Virus record (IMG/VR): IMGVR_UViG_3300042896_000337
Coordinates: 1 to 25,084 of that record
Origin: a virus
Reading direction: 5' to 3' (one strand)
Length of the DNA stretch: 25,084 nt
Shown here piece by piece: positions 1 to 7,384 of the stretch (position 1 is its first letter; each line of letters starts with the position of its first letter). The notes under the pieces were generated by a model. The model made no database searches and had not been told where the DNA came from. It was given only the letters and a program-made list of their open reading frames with translations. Both the position numbers and the translations under genes were made by a program.

Positions 1-305
1 TCTGGAATATATTGAGCGTCATTGAAAAATTCGGATACATTTGTTGGCTTGTTCAATATAAAAGAAGGTAATAAATTGTTTCCTTCGTCCCAATTACTTT
101 GAACTTGACCGCCTTCAACTAATCCAGCGAGCTTGTCTTTTTCAATTTGCGTGAAATTCGTATCCGATAATCCTTTTCCTGTAATTTTATCTACTTTGTT
201 TGCGTAAAGTTCGTTAAAATTGCTCTCGGATTTTACTTGTGACGTTCTTAATGGATCACCATTTCCTGAATTTGGCACATCATAATTTATGTGTTGTTGG
301 CTCAT
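1..305 (-). CDS. Tail-fibre/appendage-like virion protein, N-terminal part (cut by window edge)
   Basis: An open frame runs from an ATG at 305 to the left edge of the window, so only about the first 101 residues are visible. The start begins MSQQHINYDVPNSGNGDPLR, followed by a segment with VDKITGKGLSDTNFT and EKDKLAGL. Segments of this VDKxTGKGLS...EKxKL type recur in tail-fibre and appendage proteins of Bacteroidetes phages and prophages; that is recalled family knowledge, not a search result. The start overlaps the stop of the upstream connector gene in a TAATG junction, so translation is probably coupled and this is a late structural gene. Host recognition or an adsorption appendage is the likely role. 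The receptor-binding end, if present, lies outside the window. Confidence 0.5.
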   Translation of the reverse strand, partial: MSQQHINYDVPNSGNGDPLRTSQVKSESNFNELYANKVDKITGKGLSDTNFTQIEKDKLAGLVEGGQVQSNWDEGNNLLPSFILNKPTNVSEFFNDAQYIP

Positions 306-766
306 TAGTAGAAGTCGTTAAAGTTGGTTGTTTCCTCTCCTTGTTGCTCGCTTGTCCACTCTTGAATTGTTGATGTTTCCATATATTTACGAAAATTATT
401 CTCAACTGAAATAGCTAATGACTTATACTGTTCCGCTAATTGAATGGTCTTTTGCGTTGGTTGACCATTGGTAAGTGACATTATTGTATTTCCAACATTT
501 GAACTTTTCACCTCATTAAATAAAGTAAAATAATGAGCCGCATAAAACACGTGCATATCAATAAGATACTTGTCGAAAATTACAAGATAATCGCCTGCGT
601 ATGTTTCTGTATTCAAATAATAATCGTACAAATCTTGTCCCAATACTCGAACCATATCGGATATTTGAGCATAATATATTTTTTGAGAAATAGAATCGTT
701 ATCAGTTGTTCCGCTTATTGATGTGGTTTCTTTAACGTTTTCGGCTGTTATAAATAATTTTGTCAT
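305..766 (-). CDS. Probable head-tail connector/adaptor protein
   Basis: This 153-residue, mostly helical, acidic protein follows the portal gene with a 4-base ATGA overlap. Short tailless all-alpha proteins directly downstream of a portal are commonly the gp6/gp15-like adaptor ring joining portal and tail. Many Bacteroidetes phages carry such a protein, which I recall as the DUF6712 type. Visible support is the N-terminal LFITAENVKETTSI, which resembles the 'enter-the-pocket' starts of these adaptors, then YYAQISDMVRVLGQDLYDYY, a helix pattern seen in adaptor proteins. No enzymatic motif is visible. Identification rests on size, position and general pattern; a decoration or neck protein is the alternative. 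Confidence 0.5.
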   Translation of the reverse strand: MTKLFITAENVKETTSISGTTDNDSISQKIYYAQISDMVRVLGQDLYDYYLNTETYAGDYLVIFDKYLIDMHVFYAAHYFTLFNEVKSSNVGNTIMSLTNGQPTQKTIQLAEQYKSLAISVENNFRKYMETSTIQEWTSEQQGEETTNFNDFY

Positions 767-2127
767 ATCGTTGGTTCTTGTGTTGGTGTTGCATCTTCTT
801 TTGGAGTTCCTAGTAATTCTTTTGATTTCAATTCATCAAATCCAAAAACATATTGAAGCATCGCGATTGCCGAACCGTAAGAAGTAGTTCCTGCAACGTA
901 TGCGGCTTGTATCTCTAATATTGAAGATACGCCACCTACTGAACCTCTCAACGTTGCTTGTGCTTTTGCATTTTCTACATTTGCATCAAAAGACTCTCCT
1001 GCGACTTCCTCTACATCTCTAAACTCTTCAAAATCTACAAATTCGAGTTTTACATTAACATCGATTAATTTAAATAATTTAGTTAATCCGTCAATTACAA
1101 CTTTTCGCAATGGATTAATATTTCGCCTGTACATTTCTTTTGTAGCTACCAAAATTTCGTCAGCATTAGAACTGAAACCACTTGCATTATTGCTACCAGA
1201 AAATAATATCTTTGGCGCACTGTGAGCTACAATTATTTTCCTTTCGCATTCCTCTGCAAAAAATACATTTTGTTGATTTAGGTTTGGGGTTTCAACTTGA
1301 TCGATAGTAGTTGCATCCAATCCGTCTGCATTATAAGAAACTACTACATGGTGCTTTGGCGAACCTCCTGTATAATCTTTTTTGATCGCTTCGGCTTTTT
1401 CTTTTTTAACTGTTTCACTCGCACTTGCTTGCTTCCCACCATTAAAATTTATAACCGTTGTAATCTTGTTTTCAAATTGAAAATGTGTTTTTGTATTTTG
1501 TCCTAAGAAACCTTCGGCAACACAATAATTAATTCCACTAAAATAATCCGGTAAAGGAAAAAATTTGTTTTTTGTGACTCTTTGGATGATTACAATTTCG
1601 ACACCACCTTGAAAAGTACCATCGAATTTTTTACAAGGTACTGGAGCATATTGTCCAACTCTTGACCAGTCCCACGAATACCAATATCCAGCAACTTTTG
1701 GGTTTACCGTTCTATTTTCCAATTCAACTGCAAAACTCTCTATTGGTACGTATTCAAACTTTAATATTTTGCGGTCTTTTTCGTCATCATTCCAAATTAC
1801 CTGCAAAGCAAAGCCACCGATTAATTTAGCATCAAGACAAACCAATTCGACTGTGTATTCATCAAGATATTTTGAAATATCCAAATCAGAACCGATATTT
1901 TTTAAGCCGTCAGCATACATAAAATTTACAAACGAATTTATGATACTTTGATTTGTTGGGCTATCGTCATAAGCATCGCGTAAAGTTTTATAATTTGAAT
2001 TATTATAACCGTTGCAAACTGCATTTACTCCATTTTGTGTTTGAAGTGGGTTTATATCGATAGGTTGCCAAGCTGACATTTTAACGACTTCTTGACCGAA
2101 ACTATATACGTTATCTTCTACTGCCAT
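763..2127 (-). CDS. Phage portal protein
   Basis: This 454-residue protein matches the size and layout of HK97-type portals, the dodecameric ring at the capsid vertex through which DNA passes. Visible features are an N-terminal segment with YDDSPTNQSIINSFVNFMYA, a central beta-rich region (LKFEYVPIES, AGYWYSWDWSR) and a long C-terminal helical part with SAPKILFSGSNNASGFSSNA and VATKEMYRRNINPLR. The last two resemble the portal crown/stem region, where a helix begins after a 'P..L.G' loop. The acidic, low-complexity tail (PKEDATPTQEPTI) is typical. It overlaps its upstream neighbour by 10 bases and the downstream connector by 4. Its place after the capsid gene, and more than 10 kb from the terminase, is unusual. 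Confidence 0.8.
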   Translation of the reverse strand: MAVEDNVYSFGQEVVKMSAWQPIDINPLQTQNGVNAVCNGYNNSNYKTLRDAYDDSPTNQSIINSFVNFMYADGLKNIGSDLDISKYLDEYTVELVCLDAKLIGGFALQVIWNDDEKDRKILKFEYVPIESFAVELENRTVNPKVAGYWYSWDWSRVGQYAPVPCKKFDGTFQGGVEIVIIQRVTKNKFFPLPDYFSGINYCVAEGFLGQNTKTHFQFENKITTVINFNGGKQASASETVKKEKAEAIKKDYTGGSPKHHVVVSYNADGLDATTIDQVETPNLNQQNVFFAEECERKIIVAHSAPKILFSGSNNASGFSSNADEILVATKEMYRRNINPLRKVVIDGLTKLFKLIDVNVKLEFVDFEEFRDVEEVAGESFDANVENAKAQATLRGSVGGVSSILEIQAAYVAGTTSYGSAIAMLQYVFGFDELKSKELLGTPKEDATPTQEPTI

Positions 2128-2423
2128 CTTTTGTTATCTTGTGAGTTATTGGTGTAATTCTGTACATCCGTGCCATTTTTTAAGAATATCATTTTACCTT
2201 TGTAAACTATTTCATTTCCACGAAATAAAGTAAATGAATAATTTTCCCTTTGTTTAAATTGGCTCGTTTCTGTTAGTGTCAAAGTTAATAAATTACCACC
2301 TATTACCCAAGTAAATGGAATTATAAAACCATTTTCAAACTCTAAAGTAATTATATCTTCCGAATAAGGGTAAAATCTTGGTACTAAATCGATTATTGGC
2401 ATAGCTGTAGTTACTACTTTCAT
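2118..2423 (-). CDS. Small beta-rich phage structural protein, function unknown
   Basis: This 101-residue protein has alternating hydrophobic residues throughout (for example ITLEFENGFIIPFTWVIGG and LLTLTLTETS), which predicts a beta sandwich. There is no signal peptide or transmembrane segment. It sits between the putative tail tube and the portal gene and overlaps the portal start by 10 bases. The pattern 'ENYSFTLFRGNEIVYKGKMIFL' is split here only for description: a strand, a turn at GNE, then a strand. Similar small proteins occur beside portals in Bacteroidetes phages, but I cannot name a family. Head decoration or a neck component is a guess from position. Confidence 0.6.
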   Translation of the reverse strand: MKVVTTAMPIIDLVPRFYPYSEDIITLEFENGFIIPFTWVIGGNLLTLTLTETSQFKQRENYSFTLFRGNEIVYKGKMIFLKNGTDVQNYTNNSQDNKRWQ

Positions 2424-2437
2424 ATAATTTTTAATAA

Positions 2438-2463
2438 AAAAGGACGTAAAATTACGCCCTTTT
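2438..2463 (-). terminator. Hairpin terminator after the putative tail tube gene
   Basis: Arms at 2438-2449 and 2452-2463 form an 11 to 12 base-pair stem with one G-U pair and a very tight loop. On the minus strand it is followed by TTTTTTATT. It lies 24 bases after the stop of the 190-residue gene and 15 bases before the next ATG, so it can end or reduce transcription into the portal region. The stem is close to symmetric and may also work on the other strand. Confidence 0.7.
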
Positions 2464-2486
2464 GTTTATAATAAGTCTAAATAAAC

Positions 2487-3059
2487 TTAATAAGCCATTG
2501 TAGATGCCAATAATTGAGCAACCGCAGGAGCTGTTAACCAATATTTACGGAAGCTTTTGTCTTCATCTGTAGAAATAGTCAAAGTGACTCCGTTCAAATC
2601 TCCGTCCTGACCTCCTGTGGTATCAACTACTGTAGGAACCATTGCGCCAAATTCTGAACCGATAGCGAATACATCACCATTTTTCATTTCTAAAAATGCA
2701 ACGAACTCAGTTTTTGTCAATTGGTCGATAACTTCGCTTAAAGTTACGTTATCTAATCCAGTCCCAGAAACTAAAACCAAAGGCAATTCACCTTTACGTC
2801 CACCGCTTCGAGTATCCATATTATTGGTTAAAGTATCGGTGTAGTTTGTTGTTGTATTCTTAACGTCAAACCTTGCGATTTTTGCACCTGCTGGCAAAGT
2901 AGCTGTAAGCATATAGTCTGGTAAAGTTACCACCCCGCCTGCCGTTGTAGCTACTCGATTTAAAGGCAAATGTTGAACTATTGAAAGGCTTCGAATACCA
3001 ACTTTTGAAGTAACACAGTTAAGGTTACGTGATTTTGTTAATGCGATTGTACACGCCAT
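2487..3059 (-). CDS. Probable major tail tube or other abundant virion protein
   Basis: This 190-residue protein starts MACTIALTKSRNLNCVTSKV and is beta-rich with conserved-looking turns, notably FAIGSEFGAMVPTVVDTTGG, then GDLNGVTLTISTDEDK. The pattern of a glycine-rich loop followed by 'GDxxGxTLTxxxxE' is one I associate with tail tube-type proteins of Bacteroidetes phages; this is recall, not a search. The gene is flanked by hairpin terminators (2438-2463 and 3077-3092), an arrangement typical of genes expressed at high copy such as capsid and tube. Codon use is more regular and less AT-rich than in the early genes. A capsid decoration protein is the main alternative. Confidence 0.5.
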   Translation of the reverse strand: MACTIALTKSRNLNCVTSKVGIRSLSIVQHLPLNRVATTAGGVVTLPDYMLTATLPAGAKIARFDVKNTTTNYTDTLTNNMDTRSGGRKGELPLVLVSGTGLDNVTLSEVIDQLTKTEFVAFLEMKNGDVFAIGSEFGAMVPTVVDTTGGQDGDLNGVTLTISTDEDKSFRKYWLTAPAVAQLLASTMAY

Positions 3060-3076
3060 AATTTTGTGGTATTAAA

Positions 3077-3092
3077 GGGGCATTTCTGCCCC
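3077..3092 (-). terminator. Short hairpin after the major capsid gene
   Basis: A perfect 6-base-pair GC-rich stem, GGGGCA/TGCCCC, closes a four-base loop that reads GAAA on the minus strand, a stable GNRA-type tetraloop. It follows the capsid stop codon by 8 bases. Only TTTAAT follows, so it may be a weak terminator or mainly a 3'-end stabiliser of the capsid mRNA. Confidence 0.5.
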
Positions 3093-3100
3093 GTTATTAT

Positions 3101-4132
3101 TTAAGAATACAATACGTTTCTCGCTTGGTTTTGAACTGCATGAGCATAAGAGTAAACGTTTTTGAAATAAACGTGATCAGCTCCATTCGCTTGCTGTCCA
3201 ATTTCCATAAAGTTAGCATCGGCATTTACTGCATCGGCATTTATGAAAAGTGCTTTTGTTGGGTGCGCAATGATTACGTTAGCGGGCAAGTTCACGAATG
3301 AAACTGGAACACCATTGTAAGAACATTTTGAGTCAACCGCATCGCCTTCAAATAAGAAGTTTTGATTTGAAGCCGCTCCAACTGAATTATTAGCAGTACG
3401 CATTAATTGACGGTGTGCCAATGGTGCTTCAAATATTACTGGCTTATCTGTATCTGCCAAAACTTGTGGCAAAATAAGTGCGTAAACTTTTGCGTATTCT
3501 GCTGCAATGTTTGCGCTTGTGATAGTACCTGCATCGATTTTAACATACTCGCCAAGTCCTGCAACTGCTGAAGCTCTCCAAGTATTGTACACCATAGCTG
3601 CAAAGAAACCATCTCTCAAAGCTGTTGGCAAAGCTGCAACTTTAGCCTGTGTAGTTGCTGAAATAGAACCTTGACCAGCTCCCGGTGTTAATGCTGCAAT
3701 AGCTGCTTTTGTAGCAACTGTAGCTCCTTGCCATCTGTTAATCATTTGTTGGTTTGCAATAGCTCCAGAAAATGATTTAGTAGCTAAATCTTCGAAAGTT
3801 TTAGAGCGAACTTTTTCAGCTCCCACGCCCATATCTTCTGCAAAGATTGAGTTCGTCAAAGTTGTTTGTTTAACAATTTGCTCGAATACTGTTTTAGCAT
3901 AGATAATTTTATTATCTACCATTGCTAAATTGGTATCGTCAGAAACCGCGTCACCTGTGTAGGCTTTTTCAGTTACTGATTGATTTGTTTCAGTCCAAAC
4001 TGAACCTTCTTTTGCGCCCGGTTCGAAACCTACGTAACCATCAGCTACCGAGCTGTCTTTTGTTAATAATAGGGTTTGAAAAGGTAAAAGTTGCTCACCT
4101 CTAATAACCACTTTTGAATAGGATAATGCCAT
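3101..4132 (-). CDS. Major capsid protein (probable)
   Basis: This 343-residue protein lies directly downstream of the protease-scaffold gene and a 59-residue gene, the usual place of the major capsid protein. It is rich in Ala, Thr and Asn, has few cysteines and has a balanced alpha/beta composition. Visible segments include WTETNQSVTEKAYTGDAVSD near the start, a long helical stretch with KTFEDLATKSFSGAIANQQM, a middle domain with VFALIL-like strands (YALILPQVLADTDKPVIFEA), and a C-terminal strand region VYFKNVYSYAHAVQNQARNV. These fit an HK97-fold shell protein or its Bacteroidetes relatives. The less AT-rich codon use and following hairpin suggest high expression. No processed N-terminal delta domain is obvious, in line with a separate scaffold in the protease gene. 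Confidence 0.7.
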   Translation of the reverse strand: MALSYSKVVIRGEQLLPFQTLLLTKDSSVADGYVGFEPGAKEGSVWTETNQSVTEKAYTGDAVSDDTNLAMVDNKIIYAKTVFEQIVKQTTLTNSIFAEDMGVGAEKVRSKTFEDLATKSFSGAIANQQMINRWQGATVATKAAIAALTPGAGQGSISATTQAKVAALPTALRDGFFAAMVYNTWRASAVAGLGEYVKIDAGTITSANIAAEYAKVYALILPQVLADTDKPVIFEAPLAHRQLMRTANNSVGAASNQNFLFEGDAVDSKCSYNGVPVSFVNLPANVIIAHPTKALFINADAVNADANFMEIGQQANGADHVYFKNVYSYAHAVQNQARNVLYS

Positions 4133-4138
4133 AGTGTT

Positions 4139-4318
4139 CTATTTTTTGATTGATTGATAAATTTTAAAATCGTTTTCGATACGTTTCACTTCATTTTCTG
4201 GAAGGTTTTTGCCTACATATTCGGCAATCGTTTTGCCGTTTAATAGTTTTTCAAGCTCTAAATAGCTTACCGTTAATGGGCAAACGTATTCAGTTTTTTT
4301 AGATTTTGCTTCTGACAT
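4139..4318 (-). CDS. 59-residue late protein between protease and capsid genes
   Basis: This small gene has an ATG at 4316-4318 and a TAG stop at 4139-4141. It overlaps the end of the protease-scaffold gene by 20 bases and ends 7 bases before the capsid ATG. The protein starts MSEAKSKKTEYVCPLTVSYL and ends in a charged helix, with KNLPENEVKRIENDFKIYQS. It is lysine- and glutamate-rich, with no membrane segment and one cysteine. Continuous coding between two structural genes and tight packing argue that it is real. A position between protease and shell protein suggests a head role such as decoration, but nothing in the sequence fixes this. Confidence 0.75.
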   Translation of the reverse strand: MSEAKSKKTEYVCPLTVSYLELEKLLNGKTIAEYVGKNLPENEVKRIENDFKIYQSIKK

Positions 4319-5288
4319 CTTCTAAAAATTTAGCTTGTTTCTTTTCCAATGGTGTCAATATCAATTCAACTTTAGGCGTATCACCTAATTTTTGAGATGA
4401 CATTTTAACCGCTTTGTAACTTGAAAAAGCCGTGTTAACCTCTTCTAATTGCGCACTCATAAGAGTAGCATCATTTTTGAATGTTGCTAATTCAGCTTCC
4501 AAGTCTGCATTTTTAGCTTCCAATTCAACGATGGTTGCTTTTGCGGTTTCCAATTCTTTTTCCAAATCGGTTGGTTCAATCGGCTCTTCTGGCTCGATAG
4601 GTTTAGTAATCGGATCGGCTGCCATTTCAGCTTTTTTCTTTTCCTCTTCGGCTGCCAACTCTTCGGCTGTTTTTTCTACGGGTTTTTCTTCGCCCGAAAT
4701 TGCCGACATAATAACAGCCTTCAAATCTGTCAAGGCTTCTAAAAGTGGTTTACTCATTTTTGTTTGTTTATTAAATTTAGCGATCGGGCTATCCGTATCA
4801 TCTTCCATATCTAGGTGTCCTTCAATTGAAAGACCTTGTAATAATTGATTTTTAATCTGTTCTAATATTTCTGAGCTATCACATTTATAACCCATAATCC
4901 AAGTACCCTCTTTTTGTGTTGGCATTCCCAAAGCTTTACTTTTGTCATTTTCTGGATGCTTTACTATCCAAGATTCTACAGGGTAAACCCCCTCAATTCC
5001 ATCGGCACTATGTTCTATATTCGTGTTACTATTCCCATTTTGTTTGAAGTAATTATTTGCTACTTGTTCAACTGTTTCGGCATCATAATACACCATATAC
5101 TTATTTCCATCTTCATCAATCCTTTGAATCTGTAAATCTGGAATCATAACAGGCGCGTAAAATACCCCTTTGATTTCTTGTGCTGACATCAAAACTAAAT
5201 CGCCTTCACCTACTGCGGGATTTTTCACGATTGAAACGCGAAAGACTCCTTTCTTATTTGGATTATATTTGTATTTTAAAACTTTCAT
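4299..5288 (-). CDS. XkdF-like prohead serine protease fused to a scaffold-like coiled coil
   Basis: This 329-residue protein has two parts. Residues 1 to about 170 look like the XkdF-type (S78-like) phage protease: FRVSIVKNPAVGEGDL near the start, NIEHSADGIEGVYPVESWIV with candidate catalytic His93, and LLQGLSIEGHLD with candidate Ser154. Residues about 200 to 290 are an Ala/Glu/Lys-rich low-complexity region, then a clear coiled coil (LEKELETAKATIVELEAKNA). This layout, protease followed by scaffold, is known for prohead proteases that self-assemble inside the shell and are later degraded. The place just before the capsid gene agrees. The tripeptide-like motif MS[A/S/K] occurs five times and could mark cleavage sites. 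The third catalytic residue is not identified. Confidence 0.75.
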   Translation of the reverse strand: MKVLKYKYNPNKKGVFRVSIVKNPAVGEGDLVLMSAQEIKGVFYAPVMIPDLQIQRIDEDGNKYMVYYDAETVEQVANNYFKQNGNSNTNIEHSADGIEGVYPVESWIVKHPENDKSKALGMPTQKEGTWIMGYKCDSSEILEQIKNQLLQGLSIEGHLDMEDDTDSPIAKFNKQTKMSKPLLEALTDLKAVIMSAISGEEKPVEKTAEELAAEEEKKKAEMAADPITKPIEPEEPIEPTDLEKELETAKATIVELEAKNADLEAELATFKNDATLMSAQLEEVNTAFSSYKAVKMSSQKLGDTPKVELILTPLEKKQAKFLEDVRSKI

Positions 5289-5303
5289 TTGCGTATAACG
5301 ACA

Positions 5304-5337
5304 AAAAGCCTACTTGCAATTAAGCAAGTAGGCTTTT
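5304..5337 (-). terminator. Strong bidirectional-looking hairpin terminator
   Basis: Perfect 14-base arms at 5304-5317 and 5324-5337 flank a 6-base loop. The stem is GC-rich in the middle and ends in an A-run on one side and a T-run on the other, so it can terminate on both strands. On the minus strand it separates the tape measure gene from the protease-scaffold gene and lies 16 bases before the latter's ATG. Confidence 0.8.
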
Positions 5338-5482
5338 AAAGTCTTTTAGTTTAGATTTCAAAATGGCTAAATTTTAGTTTCGTGCATCTTCACACGATTT
5401 ATATAAATAAAAGTTCTGTTTCCTCTTTCGAGATACCCGTGTCGGTTATTTATTTAATACAATATTACGAAATATTTTTCAA
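5338..5482 (-). other. 145-base non-coding stretch between tape measure gene and terminator
   Basis: No reading frame longer than a few codons is present on either strand apart from edge effects. On the minus strand there are pairing possibilities: ACACG at 5392-5396 with CGTGT at 5438-5442, and a three-base-pair CTC/GAG hairpin with a GAAA loop (5423-5432). These may belong to a structured 3' UTR of the tape measure mRNA or a small RNA. No TAnnTTTG box is visible, so a new promoter for the head genes is not evident here. Confidence 0.35.
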
Positions 5483-7384
5483 TTAAAATGAATTATTTAA
5501 TTCTTTTTTTCTGTCTAATTCCTGTTGGTCTGTTAACGCTTGTGAAACCACAAAAGCCTGTATTGGTGGCTGTTCTTTTTGTTGTTGATTTATGGAGCTT
5601 GATATTTGATTTTCACTACTACCTTGAAATCCTACTTGTGCAACGTTTCGGGTTGGCGTCGATACTGCACCGCTTGTACCTCCTGATATCGAACCGCCTC
5701 CAACCGCACTTAATGCTTTTGATGCATTCGCTATAATTGAAGCCGCGCCTAATGCACCCGTAGCGATATGAACGCCAGACCACGGCATACCAAAAGTCAA
5801 AGGGCTTGCCGCATTATCTTTACCTACTGCTTCAACTGTATTTATTGCAAGCCTACCTAATGCCGCGCCGCTTTCTGCGACTATCACTCCTTTTTGAACT
5901 GCTTTATTTTTTCCAAATAAATCTTTTGCAGCTGTTAAAGCTGAATTTCCTAAATTGTTTAACGATTCCTGATTTGCTTTTTTAGAATCTAAAATAAGTG
6001 AATCGCGCTTAGCTTGTTCCTCGGCTAAATTATTCGCCACATCGCTTTCGTCTTTAGCTTTTTTAACTTGTGCATCCAAAGCTTCCGCATCTTCTTTAAT
6101 CTTTTTTTCTTTTTCTGCTATTTCCTTTTCAAATTTTAAAACAGCAAACTCTTCATCAACTGCATTTGCTTTTGCTAAGTAGTCTTTTTTATCTTGAATA
6201 GCTTTGTCATTCGCTTTTTTAGTATCTTCAATTTCTTTTTGCCTTGCTTTTTCCGCTTCGTCTGCTGCTTTTTTACGCGCATCTGTTTTAGCTTGCTCCA
6301 AAGAAACTTCATGCGAGTTTTGCAAATCAATCAATCCATCATACCCAACACTAACAGCTGTTTTTGCTTTTTCAATATTCTCTTTTGCTTTCTTTAACGT
6401 TTCTGCGTTGAACTCGGTCGGATTATCTCTATTAGCCTCATACGCTTTTTGCTCGGCCAAAATTGCTTCGGCTCTGAAATTCTTTGCAAGCTGCAACTCT
6501 TGTTCCGCTAAGGCTTTTGTTTCTTTGTAAATTTGTGCCTCACTTGCCCCACTCGCGCGAAGTAAATCAATTTTATGGTCATTTCCTTTTTTAGCAAATT
6601 TATTATTATTTTCGAACGCTTGTGCTTGTTGGTCGATAGCTTGTGACAATTGCATACTTGCTACTTTCGCTTTTTCCTCTTCTTTAACCGCGTCGCCTGT
6701 TATTTTAACATAAGCGTAAATAACAGCTATGGCCGCTGCAATTCCGGCCGCTATCAATACAATAGGATTTGCTAATAAAGCCGAGTTCCAGCTCCAAGTA
6801 GCTGCCGTCGCTTGCCCTTCAACAATTACTAATGCTTCGGTTGTTCCTGCTTCAACTACATCGGCCGCGCTCTTTGCTTTTTTGGAAGCTGTTAAAACTT
6901 GATAAGCGTCTGACATACCACCGACCGCACTTGTAACCCCTAATATAGCCTGAGCACTTCCAATGATTTGATCTAATACTTTGCTTTCAATTCCTAATGC
7001 CGCAAACCCATCCTTTACCCCACCTAATGCCAAAGCCGCGATACCTGCTGTTTGCGTTAATTTTCTGAACTTATCATCTGGATTATAGCTATCTACTAAA
7101 TCCTTTTGAAATCCTATTTCGTCTTTAATTCCTGCGACCGCTTTAGTAGCTTTAATTGCTTCGGCACTTGTTGCCCCATATTGCGCTGACATTTTTTGCT
7201 GTAACAAAATAGCTTCTTTGAGTTGAACCTTCAAAGATTTAAATGACTCTTCAACTTTTTTATTTTCGGCAACCGTTCCCGAAATAGTTGAGTTCATTTT
7301 TGCAACTCCTTTAGTTGTTTCGTCTACTCCACTTTCTTTAACGTCAATTTGAATGACTTGTTTGATTGGTTCTAATCCTTCCAT
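5483..7384 (-). CDS. Tail tape measure protein
   Basis: This 633-residue protein sets tail length and is packed inside the tail tube. It has the usual pattern: an N-terminal helical part with Lys/Glu-rich repeats, an Ala/Gly-rich hydrophobic core (GIAALALGGVKDGFAALG at about 114-131), one predicted membrane-spanning segment at about 205-226 (LANPIVLIAAGIAAAIAVIY), then a long charged coiled coil (about 240-480) and a Gly/Ser-rich stretch near 565-590. Tape measure length suggests a tail of very roughly 95 nm at about 1.5 angstrom per residue, an estimate from the general rule. The start overlaps the stop of the next upstream tail gene in TAATG. Placement before the head genes is unusual. Confidence 0.85.
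   Translation of the reverse strand: MEGLEPIKQVIQIDVKESGVDETTKGVAKMNSTISGTVAENKKVEESFKSLKVQLKEAILLQQKMSAQYGATSAEAIKATKAVAGIKDEIGFQKDLVDSYNPDDKFRKLTQTAGIAALALGGVKDGFAALGIESKVLDQIIGSAQAILGVTSAVGGMSDAYQVLTASKKAKSAADVVEAGTTEALVIVEGQATAATWSWNSALLANPIVLIAAGIAAAIAVIYAYVKITGDAVKEEEKAKVASMQLSQAIDQQAQAFENNNKFAKKGNDHKIDLLRASGASEAQIYKETKALAEQELQLAKNFRAEAILAEQKAYEANRDNPTEFNAETLKKAKENIEKAKTAVSVGYDGLIDLQNSHEVSLEQAKTDARKKAADEAEKARQKEIEDTKKANDKAIQDKKDYLAKANAVDEEFAVLKFEKEIAEKEKKIKEDAEALDAQVKKAKDESDVANNLAEEQAKRDSLILDSKKANQESLNNLGNSALTAAKDLFGKNKAVQKGVIVAESGAALGRLAINTVEAVGKDNAASPLTFGMPWSGVHIATGALGAASIIANASKALSAVGGGSISGGTSGAVSTPTRNVAQVGFQGSSENQISSSINQQQKEQPPIQAFVVSQALTDQQELDRKKELNNSF

Noticed and set aside
4432-5135. 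Plus-strand open frames opposite the protease-scaffold gene and other late genes
   Set aside because: They are antisense shadows of strongly supported minus-strand genes, rich in Ser/Phe/Leu, with no leader or promoter of their own.
5392-5442. Known self-cleaving ribozyme or tRNA in the late gap
   Set aside because: No hammerhead core (CTGATGA), no tRNA cloverleaf and no other known RNA signature could be found; only weak local pairings are present.
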